The notes under the pieces are model-generated. The model saw only the letters and a program-made list of their open reading frames with translations, was not told the origin of the DNA and did not search any database. 64,000 bases of DNA, from the NCBI RefSeq assembly GCF_035046505.1, contig NC_089822.1, positions 269,339,024 to 269,403,023 of the forward strand. Reading direction: 5' to 3'. Position 1 is the first letter of the stretch; each line of letters starts with the position of its first letter. Position numbers and translations under genes: made by a program. This document shows, one piece after another, positions 10,390 through 20,900 of the stretch. This DNA comes from Tiliqua scincoides. Its lineage: Eukaryota; Chordata; Lepidosauria; Squamata; Scincidae.

Positions 10390-13085
10390 CTGATTGACTG
10401 GCGGGAGATTTAGGAATGGGATCCAGGTGCTTCTCTCTACAGGGTGCCATTAGCTTGTGGAGCTTGTCATTAGAACTGTGAAAAGACGTGGCCCTGTCAT
10501 TTCACTTGCCCTGCTTTTCATGCAATCCACCTGGAATCCTGGTGAGAAAGGTGGGCTATCCGTTTTGTAAGAGACCATCGTCCAGCCAGAACTGCCACTA
10601 CTCCCAGAAGCAAGCAGGGTCTTGCCAGCAGCAGCCCCAGAGATCCCGGGTGCTGTGGAAGGATCTTCCCCCTGAGATGCGGAGCTGCACCTCTCCCTTC
10701 TCCTCCAGGAAGGGATGGAAGATAAATTTTGGGGAATGGGTCATGGTCTAGCTGCTGAGGAATTCTGACAGGTGGAAGATGAAGTCTATCCTCCTCCTCA
10801 TCATCATCAGAGTATCTGCTGCTTTCCTGCCAGTTGAGGTTAAAGTGCCTGTCATGAATGGAAAAGACAATGCGTGTCCATCTCTTGGCTTTCAGTTTGT
10901 TCCATGTCTTTGCTCTGAATGTTCTTTCCATCTTTCGTGGAAGCTGCTAGAAGTTTTAGAAAACCCATCTGAATATACAGCCCCCCTTCTCTCTACATGG
11001 GGTTGGCCCCGTCTGCCAGCCAGAGGGATTCCTCTTGCGAGGCCCAAAGTTGCCACTTCAGTGGGCTTCCCGGCGCTGCCTTCCTCTTCCCCCTGGCCTT
11101 GCTTGGAGCCCCCCCCCCCCACCACCACCACACCATGCAGGCCCCAGGAACCACTTCCTTGTTCTCTCTCAACAGTGCTTGGCTTGCAGTTGTGCCAACA
11201 ACCTTGGAGAGTTGCCAGGAGCACCAACTGTCCATGCCAAGAGGGGAAGGGGGTCCCCCCCTCCCCCGCGATGCTGCTTTCCTCAGCAGGGTCTGGGCTG
11301 AGATGTTTGGATGAGACTCTGTTCTGCTTTCCGGCTTCTCCTCTGAACTCAGTGACTCCCCCCCACTGCTGAGTCCTGTTCTCCTTAACTGCTGCTGATG
11401 CTTCCTCTTCCAGATGCCCCTCCAGCCAGCCTGGAATTGGGGCTGGGGGCTGGCCAGGGAGGGGTCACTCTCTCTGTGGCTGTCTTCAGTTGTGTCAGAT
11501 CCTGGTTGAGGAAGACCAAAGTTAATGAAGTCAAGTCTCCCTCTGCAGAGGGGAGGGGGCTGCTGTGCCTCCAGGCCCCCTTCCTCCCCAGCCAGACTTC
11601 TGGGCCGCCTCTCGGGTGGAGAGCAAGGACTGCAGCTGCTTCTGGGCCCTTTCTGTGCTGCTCCTACCGCACTCCTATACAAGCATCAGACTAGGCAGGT
11701 GGAAAGAAACAGAATCAGAGGAAACAGAGGGGCTTCGACCTCTTCTGGAAAGGATTCTGCCCCTCCTAGTTGGGATCACTCCTTAGACCTCAGCATCAGT
11801 CGGAAGCCCAGGGGGTGCTGACCTCTAAAGCTCTGATTGGGTTTCAAAGGAACTGAGTATCTGAAGGAGCAGCCCTGTGCTTCTCCTTCTCCCATCCACA
11901 ACTCCACGCATACTGCAAACATCACCCTAAGCCCTGTTCTGGGTCCGATTTTTGGGGGCGTGTGATGCTGAGACCTGAAACTCCCTGGGTGTCCTTGGGC
12001 CAGTCATTGTCTCTCAGCATAGCCTACCTCGCAGGGAGATTGTGAGGGTAAAATGAGAGGCAAAAGATTGTGTTCACTGCACTAAGCTCCTTGGAAGAAG
12101 GTTGGGAGATTAAGGGGGCAGGCAGTTTGTCCCAATCACCCAGCTGTGGTACCACTTTCCCTGGAGAGGAAGGAATTAAACAAAATGTGGGGCTGAGAAG
12201 CAGAACAGGCAGGCTGGTGGAAAATGTGTGGACTGGGCTTGACAGTCACAAAGAGATAACTTGGCCAAAATGGCACCAGGAACTGGCGATGCTCAGTGAG
12301 GGAGATTGGATAGCAACTCTGAGGAAGAACAAAAAACACATCATGGGCAAGTTTCTTTGTGCAAAGAAGAACTGGTGATCTGGCCTCTGATTTATCAGTA
12401 GAGGGCCAGCACGGGCTCCAGCAAGTCTCTGGAGGGCCAGAGCTCATTGGAGGCTGGGGGTTCCCTGTGGGCTGGATTGGGAGTCCTCGAGGTCCGCAAG
12501 TGGCCCCAGGGCCGGGGTTTGGGCAGCCCTGATTTAGAAGGTGCTCCAGGTGTTCACACACATGCCCTGGAAGCACAATCTTGTGGGCCCCCAAGCACGC
12601 ATGTCCAGGGATCCCACACTCTTAGCCACAGCACACAGTCCCACAAACACATTCCCACAAACACCAGAAGACCACAAGGGGAAAAGGATGCAACTCACAA
12701 TCCAACAGTTGCATTTTACTTTTAGTTGAAAAGCAGTATATAAATACTGTTAATGTTAATGTTAACAGTTAGGAACCAGGAATTTATTGAGAAAAATGAA
12801 TATATACAATAAACAAGCAGTGATATCAAATATAAAACAAGCAGCACCGAATGATATATAGGAGGAAGCAGAAGGTGATGGCTGAATGTACAAAGAGAAC
12901 TTCTCCCAGGAACACCATGAGGTTCCTGGTGGAGAGAGCATGTCATGGCCCAGGGGCGTGTGGGTCTTGTTCTGAGAATTATTTGGCTCCAGAGGAGAGG
13001 AAAAAATGGATGGCATCGATCCCCGCATGCATGCACGCACACTCCCCTCCAAACCATGTCTCACATTCACTCCTTGCACCTCCTG
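10390..13085. other. Unassigned region downstream of gene A
   Basis: No gene recognised. The most gene-like stretch is plus-strand 11398-11694, open for 98 codons after a CTTCCTCTTCCAG acceptor-like site, with a hydrophobic segment around GVTLSVAVFSCVRSWLRK. It lacks any family signature I know, and the overlapping minus frame is equally open, so I do not call it. The 12720-12860 part is AT-rich. Gene A transcription would run into this region. Confidence 0.3.
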
Positions 13086-13490
13086 TTTTTCCTGAGGAGT
13101 TCTCTCTTTCTCAGAACGGTTTATGCAGCTCTGGGATCATTTAGGACGCAATCCTCACCCCTTATGTCAGTGCTTTCCAGCACTGGAGGTGCCAGTGGGA
13201 CTTGTGCTGCATCCTGCAGTTGGGTGTCACTCACCGAGGCCTCCTCAAAGTAAGGGAGTGTTTGTTCCCTTCCCTCAGGGCTGCATTGCTCTGATGTCAG
13301 TGCTGGACAGCACTGACATAAGGGGTGAGGATTGCGCCCTGTGTGTCTTTTGTACCTTTCCGGGCTCTGCAACATCCTTCTTGAGCTGTGGAAACCACAA
13401 CTATGGACAGTTTTTCAAATGCTTCAACAAAATGTGCTCCATACGAATGGCACCCAATATCAGATAGGCCAAAAGCCTTCTGCATCAGCT
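13085..13490 (-). mobile_element. Old CR1 fragment, antisense, split by a MITE
   Basis: TTTATGCAGCTCTGGGATC at 13120-13138 continues across a MITE (about 13150-13343) into TTTTGTACCTTTCCGGGC, matching the reverse complement of 8940-9090, where the sequence is uninterrupted. This shows the MITE inserted into an existing CR1 copy. Confidence 0.65.
13150..13343 (-). mobile_element. MITE with long terminal inverted repeats
   Basis: About 190 bp. The left end ACGCAATCCTCACCCCTTAT and the right end ATAAGGGGTGAGGATTGCGC are inverted copies of over 25 bp, including TGTCAGTGCT/AGCACTGACA. A sister copy lies at 17386-17572 and a 5'-truncated one at 58100-58260. The terminus may start CAGGGCGCAATCC, which would fit a hAT-like element. 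No coding capacity. Confidence 0.75.
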
Positions 13491-13599
13491 GCTTCTATGA
13501 AAGGAATATCCTTTTAAAGAAAGAAAGATCAGGATTGCAAAGCATGAGTCAGGAGCAGTTAGTCAGGTAAGTCTCCCTCAGCGCTTATATATATAGAGA

Positions 13600-13870
13600 C
13601 AGAATGAGAAAATCAGAGTCACAAGGGACTTCCAGAGATCATCCAGTCCCACCTTCTGCAGGGAGGCAGGGCACTCAAATGCCAAGCACTCCATGGCATG
13701 TGCTCAGCCAGGCTGTGGTTAACCATCTCCAGGGGAGGACATCCCAGAAGGTTCCCTGCAACAGCACTAGGAAGTCTTTCACGGTGTCAATTCACGATCC
13801 GCTGGGTTCAGTTTTGCCCCTGCATCTTCTCCCTGGACTGAAACTGGAGGACGGCTGAGATCAGAATCCA
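13600..13870 (-). repeat. Intron block shared with gene C and relic F
   Basis: The reverse complement (CCTGGATTCTGATCTCAGCC, GGTTAACCACAGCCTGGC, TTCTCATTCTGTCTCT) aligns with 7570-7830 and 41640-41900. In gene C that block ends at the first cytoplasmic exon, but here the exon position reads ATATATATAAGCGC, so the exon is lost. It suggests gene A once had the same 3' layout as gene C. Confidence 0.5.
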
Positions 13871-14672
13871 GGGAAGCAGGGTGGGTGGGCAGAGGTTTCT
13901 AAGGACCTTTTCTTCCTCCTTCAAAAAAGAAAAAAGGTGCTCTTGATCAGTCAGACTTTTAAAAAATTGATTAAAAATAAAAATACCCATTCCTTTTCAG
14001 CCATCCCCTTTTTTCCTCCTGCATCCTTTGGGGGGGGGGGGGGAGACTTCCCATGTTGGCTGGTATTATAAGACAAAAGGCACAATCCTAGTTAGGTCTA
14101 CTCAGAAGTAAGTCCTATTTTGCTCAATGGGACTGACTTCCAGGAAAGTGAGGTTAGGATTGCAGCCAAACAGTCTCTCGGTGACCTCAGTTTGCAATTA
14201 GCAGATACACAGAAAACAAAGTCTTCCCCTCCCCCACAAATTCATCACTTCTCTCTCCCCCCTCCCTTTCCAAAACCCTCCAGGTGTGCTGCTAACAAAC
14301 TCAGGGCACAATCCTAACCAGGTCTACTCAGAAGTAAGTCCTATTTTGTTCAATGAGGCTTACTCTCAGGTAAGTGTGGTTAGGATTGCAGCCTCAGAGT
14401 GCTGTTTTTTGTTTCTAGTGTATAATCATCACACCTTCACCCACATTTTGGGGGTAACTGAGGTGAGGTGATGTAATGGGGAGCTGTGGCCAATGGCCAC
14501 AAGGACCAGGGGAGCCTCTGGCCAGAGAAGTTCGAGAACCACTGGTAAATCAATCAAAAGTCCATTATCTTTCTATAACCTCAACTCTGAGAATCCCTGC
14601 CTGCTGGGCAGCTGCAAGTCCAGGTGACCTCAACACCTGCTGGGCTACATGATCCTCTTTGGCAGTGGGCTG

Positions 14673-14782
14673 TCAGGGAACCCGGGACACCTGCACGTCC
14701 TCAGCAGCCTGTATCTCCTCCGTGTATTCCTCACCAACTGCATTCATGGTCCAGAACACAGAAGGAGAAGACAGTTCCCAGT
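14673..14782 (-). CDS. Candidate cytoplasmic exon of gene A
   Basis: After the TM exon donor an 80-bp gap leads to CCCCTCAG. From there the phase set by the TM exon gives an open frame of 37 codons: NWELSSPS, then WTMNAVGEEYTEE, then IQAAEDV and VSRVP, then TGA. The paralogous exon at 54596-54705 has the same length and frame with few replacements. Against it: the corresponding intron of gene C is not open, and gene C places its tail exons over 2 kb further on. The tail is acidic and lacks the YRVAT motif. It could be a chance open stretch or a newly recruited terminal exon. Confidence 0.3.
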
Positions 14783-14862
14783 CTGAGGGGCTCAGGATCT
14801 GAAATCTGCTCCTGAATGACGCACACGTGTGGCCCAACAGAGGCATCCAGGGATGTACTTAC

Positions 14863-14943
14863 TGACGTAGAAGATGACTCCAGCCACAATCAGGACCCCC
14901 AGGACCCCCAGGATGACTCCCACAGCAATGAGCCAAACAGGCA
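14863..14943 (-). CDS. MHC class I gene A, transmembrane exon
   Basis: 81 bp. In phase after alpha3 it encodes VPVWLIAVGVILGVLGVL then IVAGVIFYV, one hydrophobic span of about 22 residues with a very short connecting peptide. Acceptor CCCCCTCAG and donor GTAAGTAC are good. The exon is shorter than in gene C (90 bp), where the acceptor lies three codons further upstream. The copy at 54785-54865 is nearly identical. Confidence 0.85.
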
Positions 14944-17900
14944 CTGAGGGGGAAATGGAAAGAACACACATTGACTCAGACTGAAGTGGGCTCTGCAAAG
15001 CCTCAGGCAGAGATCCCGAGACCCTTCAACTGGAGATGGGGACCCTGAAGCTGGGACACAAGCAAACCACGGAGATGAGCCCCGCTCTGGGGTGGCCCTG
15101 ATTCAGGGCAATTCCATCCCCTGGAGACCCACTTGAGCTCAGTATCTCAGGACCTCAAGGGAGCCTGCAAAACCACTGAGAAAGGTCTCCACTGATCTCA
15201 TACAAGGGTCTGATTTGGGGGCACTCTCATGTCACCCACTCAGAGCAATGAAAGCAGAAGTTTCTGCCTCCTGCTCTCCAGGGTTCCTCTGCCCACTCTT
15301 TCCAGCAGCCACAGCCTCCTTCCAGCCTCCAACACAGGCGTGTAGCAGCAGCTCTGAGCACTAAATTACAAACTGAGAGTGGCTGAGGCCCACCTCCCAG
15401 AATCTGCCCCCCACTCTACCCCCATCCCACAAAGAGCTCCCTCCCCAGGCCCCCCTCCCCTGCAGCCTCTCACCAGACTCCTTCATGGCCACATCCAGAG
15501 GGTCCTGCAGCCCATCATGTTCCACATGGCACCGGTAGCGGCTCCTCTCCTTGGGATCAACCTCAATGCTCAGCCCGGTGTAGTAAGTTCCATCCGGGTT
15601 GGGGCTGACAACCCCATGGAACGCGTCCTCCTGCCTGACCTTCCCATCCTTCCTCCAGGTGACATAGATCTCCTTGGGGTAGAAGCCGTGGGCCCGGCAG
15701 AGGAGGGTCTCCAAGCCCTCCTGGCTGTCCTTACGGGTCACCTTTACTATGGGGGGCTCTGTGGAAAAAGTGGCAATGCCAGTGTCAAGACTGGGGTCCT
15801 TGGCTGACTCACAGGATGGATGCTGGAGTTGAGCAGAAGGAAGGGACCTTCTGATCCACCCCCTGCCCCCAAAGCAGTCACCCCACAAGTGCAGCATCCT
15901 CCAGAGACTAAAATCTGCAAAGAAAGGGACTCCACCACATCCCTCAGCACTTGGTCCAAAAGCTCCAAAGCAAGAAGCAGCAGACCTGGGACTTCCCTGT
16001 GATCTCCTCCAGGGCTTTGGGGCAACTGTCCCTGGACCTCCACCACAGCTGAACAGAGGTTGGGGGTGTGTGTGCAACCTTTTCTGTGTCACAGACACCT
16101 TTCAAATGAAAGCACTGGCCCCCTCCCAGAAAAATGCAGACACACACAAAATGCCTCTTGCAGCTCAAGGACCTTCTGAAGCCCATCCACAGACTGCAGG
16201 GCAAGAACCACTGCTCTGGACTCGAGGGCAAGAAGTGAGCATCGTCCCGAGCATCTGGGTAAGTCCAACAGGGATGGCTCCTGAAATGGTCGCTATTCAT
16301 TTTTCCAGCACTGCCCTCTCTGCTCCTTCCTGCAGTTCTTTTTCTTTTCCTGAAGCTGAACATTCATCCCCCAGTGAAGAGGAAGAATTCCCGAGTCTCC
16401 TGCTTGCCTGGACTAGTTCTTGGAGGTCCAAATGGCCACCCCAAATTCTCCACTGTAGTTTCCAAGAAGGGAGGAAACTTCAGGGTCAGTGACCAGCATC
16501 CAAAGGAAGGGGATGAGGTCAGCGATTTCTGTACTTCCAACTGGATGCCATTTTTGAAGAAGGAAAAAATGGTTCCCTTACAGATGCACTCTGCACATGC
16601 TCCAAGGCACTCTCTCCTCATACTGATTTTTACGTGATCTTTCTTCTAAATGAGCTTCCTGTCAGAAGGGGAAACAGACACGGCACAGGGCGAAGGCATA
16701 TGAATTTTGATCAGGTGGAGGAGAGTGAATCTTCCAGGGCAAAATATGTGTAGAGACAACTGCAGAAATACTCCCCCCTCCTCAACTCTCTGAACCCCCA
16801 TTTCAAAAAAGGGGAGAGACCTTCGGCTGCCAGTCTTGGGGGACGAAGTGACAGACAGGCGTGTGTGCGTGACCTGTGCAGAGCGGGTGCAGCTTCCCAG
16901 AGGAAGGGAGAAGGGATTTTCTGTTGGGCATGGGGCACTGCCCCCTGCCTAACAACAAGAACAACAAATATGTCATCTAACATTTTAAATACTGGCCTCC
17001 AGCGAGGCTGCCTGAAAGACTGTATTCTTCCATACAGGCCTTTGGGGAAGGCCCCTCTTCTCTCGTCCCCCCACCCTCTGACATCCCTATTTTAAGTATT
17101 GCTACTGCATTTCTTTTCTTCTGCTTCAGCAAAGTCCTCCTCATCTGCTTTTTCTTCTTCTCATAATGTGCAGGCATCCAAGAATGGCTTTCACCATCTC
17201 TCCTATTTCTATTCAATGCTTTAGGAAGGAAGCCCAAGTGCAATCAATTCGCCTGACCTTTTTTGGACTTTCCCCCATCTTTCCTCTTTTCTATTCTGTG
17301 CTCAAGACTTATATTTGTACTCCACACCATTAATTTCACCTTCAAACATGTAGACTTGATCCAAGGCCATGTGTTCAGACACACAGGGCGCAATCCTCAC
17401 CCCTTATGTCAGTGCTGTCCAGCACTGACATCAGGGCAATGCAGCTCTGAGGGAAGGGAACAAACGCTCCCTTACTTTGAGGAGGCCTCCATGAGTGACA
17501 CCCAACTGCAGGATGCAGCACACGTCCCATTGGCTGGAAAGCACTGATATAAGGGGTGAGGATTGCGCCCACAGTGAAGGGGTGGAGCTGACTATTGGGC
17601 CTGGAATTCTGTGAACTGAACTGGGTGACCTGCTACTGGAGCCTTGTAGTTCTGGTCTGAAGGTGTGAGTTTCACTTTCCAAGGTTTGAAAGCACTACTA
17701 CATAAGCACTACTACATGTTGGTGCTTATGAAGAAGACGTTCCCACTACAGGTTTAATCCACTTTCAATGCACTTCTGTTCCCTAACGCAGTGCTTCTCA
17801 AACCTTTTAGAACAGGGATCCACTTTTCAGAATGACAATCTGTTGCATTTCCCCAGATGCAGTCAGATACCATCAGGGGTAACATACTGAAAATAAAACC

Positions 17901-20900
17901 ACCATTGAAATGAATGGGGACCCACGTGAAATGAGTGTATGTGGGACTGACCTCGTGGGTTCTGACCCACAGTGTGCCTGCTCTGGGGGGACTGTTTGTT
18001 GGGGAATCTGGGAGCTGTCAGAGCTGCTATGTAGAAAGGAACTGCATTCTGCAGAAGGCACTGGGGAAGAGAAGTGCTTGGAGGGTGGACTGAAGGGGCC
18101 GCGGAAGTCAGTGCTGGAGGTCGCGGCGCCCACTTTCATTTGCGGCAAAGAAGGAAACTACGCAGTGCTTTTGCCGTGCAGTTTGTTTTGTCCTGGGCAG
18201 GGATTTTGCCCCCCTGTATAAGAACATAAGAACAGCCCCACTGAATCAGGCCATAGGCCCATCTAGTCCAGCTTCCTGTATCTCACAGCAGCCCACCAAA
18301 TGCCCCAGGGAGCACACCAGATAACAAGAGACCTGCAAGGCCTCCTGGGAATTGTAGTTAAGAACATAAGCACAGCCCCACTGGATCAGGCCACAGGCCC
18401 ATCTAGTCCAGCTTCCTGGATCTCACAGCAGCCCCCCAAATGCCCCAGGGAGCACACCAGATAACAAGAGACCTGCAAGGCCTCCTGGGAATTGTAGTTA
18501 AGAACATAAGCACAGCCCCACTGGATCAGGCCACAGGCCCATCTAGTCCAGCTTCCTGGATCTCACAGCAGCCCACCAAATGCCCCAGGGAGCACACCAG
18601 ATAACAAGAGACCTCATCCTGGTGCCCTCCCTTGCATCTGGCATTCTGACATAACCCATTTCTAAAATCAGGAGGTTGCGCATACACATCATGGCTTGTA
18701 CCCCATAATGGATTTTTCCTCCAGAAACTTGTCCAATCCCCTTTTAAAGGCATCTAGGCTAGACGCCAGCACCACATCCTGTGGCAAGGAGTTCCACAGA
18801 CCGACCACACGCTGAGTAAAGAAATATTATCTTTTTCTGTCCTAACCCACCCAAGACTCAATTTTAGTGGATGTCCCCTGGTTCTGGTATTATGTGAATA
18901 CCATACTGTGCGCCCCTTCTCTCCAGACCAGGGCAAGGGCCCGTCAGGACTGCAGGGGGCGGTTTTGCCCCAGGAGGAAGGGGGGCTGGGGGGAGAGGAC
19001 TGCGTCAGTTCTGCGACGGGGCGGGAAGAGGCCCGTTCAGTTCAGAAAGCTCTCCCCCTTTGGAAGGACGGCGGTGGGGCCTGGAAGAAGGGGGGGCTCA
19101 GGGGGTCTCTGCCAGCCCCGGCTCCGTGGTGCCCGTTCGCTGGGTGCTCTGGGGCCACTTCACTGGGGATACTGGCGGGACTGGTGCCCTCCCTGCGCTG
19201 GGCTGCGAGCAGGGGGGCCTCAGACGCTGTGATGGGAGGCCTGGAGGAAGCGCCCCCCCCCCGCTCACCTTTCCTCTGCAGGGTCTCCGCCCCGTAGCGC
19301 AGGTACTTCCGCAGCCACTCCGGGCACTCCTCCTCCAGGTAGGCCTTCCAGGACTGGGCTTCGCCCGGTTCGGCCTCCCACTCCGCCTTGTTGAGCTGGG
19401 CGGGCGCGACGGAGGCCGTCCAGGTGAGCGTCTTCAGGTCGAAGGCGATGAAGTCCCGCCCGTCGTAGGCGAACCGGACTTGTCCTCCGCGGGGCGCGCC
19501 CTCGCTCAGCTCGCAGCCGCACATTCTCTGCCAGGTGTGGAGCCCTGCAGGGGACCGGCGGGGGGCGTGAGAGCGCAGGCGGGACCCGACCCCCGCCCCG
19601 CCGGGCAGCTCGGCTCAGCCAGCCATCCCACGGCCCGACCAATCGGAAAGGGAGAGCGCGGCTCCTGGGCCTCCCGACGCCCGCCCGGCCCGGCCCCGCC
19701 AGAGCTGCGCCCGGCTCACCTGCGCTCTGGTTGTAGCGCTCCATTAAGCTCTGCAAGTCCGCTCTGAAGTCCGCCTCCTCGCCCTGCGCGGCCTGCGTGT
19801 ACCAGTCCCAGTACTGGGGGTCCTCCCGGCCCGCCTGCCCCATCCAGGGCGCCCGAGGCTGCATCCGCTTCGTGTCGCTGTCATACAGCTGATGGAGCTG
19901 CCCGTCCACGGAGCCCACGGCCACGAAGCGCGGCAGCCCCGGGCCGGGCTCAGACACCGCCGTGGAGAAGTAGCGCAGCCAGTGCGACGCCGAACCTGCG
20001 GGGGAGAGAGTCAGGGGCGCCGGCACGCGGGCTCCGTCCCGGTCACGGAGGGCGAGTGCAGCAGCAGTGTTGGAATTGGTGCAACTCCATATGCTCTCAA
20101 GGGGTGGCAGGAGACGGTCCTAAAAAGGGTTAAGCCATAGCCCAGTGTCCTTTGCAATCTACCTGTCCATTCTAATGACCTATGTGGGAGGGGCGTGACC
20201 CAGACCCTATATAACTCCTGAGCACGCTCTCCTTCTTCCCTCCTCCTCTCCACAACTGAGCAGACAAGATGGCATGCAGCAGGGATCTGCTGGCGCTGCC
20301 ATCTTGACCTCATAGCATGCAGAACAAGGCAGCTGTAGGGCCTTGTTGTCTTACGTTAGTGTACCTCTGAACATATTCAGATGCTGTAACTGTACTTCCA
20401 TTGAATCGTGAGTAAATGAATCTGCTCTTGCAACTTCAACCAGCCAATGTTGTTTGTGTTTTTCTTGACTAGCAGTCTGCCGGGTGTGGGAGGCTCCCTG
20501 GGGTTGATTCCCAGCAAAGGGGGGTTCTGCTGCTGAAGCGACTCTGCTCCCCCCCTTAATGGAGGAAACCAGGTTTAAGAAATTCCTCCAACAGGTTATG
20601 GGCCCAGGGACCGTGCACTGAGAAATCCAGGGACCTTGCACTAAGGGACCCAGAGACCAGGTACCAGGAAACCTAGGTGGGTTGTGCATTGGGAAGCCCA
20701 GATACCTTGGAAGGATATTTTTGATTTTTGGGAACTCTCCCCACCCAATCTAGAAGGCTGAACTTGCTTGGAAAACAAACAATGGCAGAAGGAACAGAAG
20801 TAGGGGCCTTAGTCGGCCAACCAACAGCCAGGCTGAACCCCAAGAGTTTCCATAATTGGCATTGCAGAATTTTGGCGGAAATTCAAATGAATGGAGCATC

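Larger units (their letters stand above)
13896..17738 (-). repeat. Segmental duplication, copy 1 (gene A 3' block)
   Basis: This 3.8 kb block is colinear with 53838-58432 and nearly identical by eye, a few percent different. It contains the TM and alpha3 exons, the intron upstream of alpha3 and a complete MITE. Copy 2 has two extra LINE insertions (56577-56902, 57043-57500). It ends near 17738 (GTGCTTATGAAGAAGACG), about 1.5 kb before the gene A alpha2 exon, so the duplication does not include the peptide-binding exons. Confidence 0.9.

Noticed and set aside
11398-11694. Open frame with a possible membrane span as a host gene
   Set aside because: No family signature, equally long open frames on the other strand and GC-rich composition.
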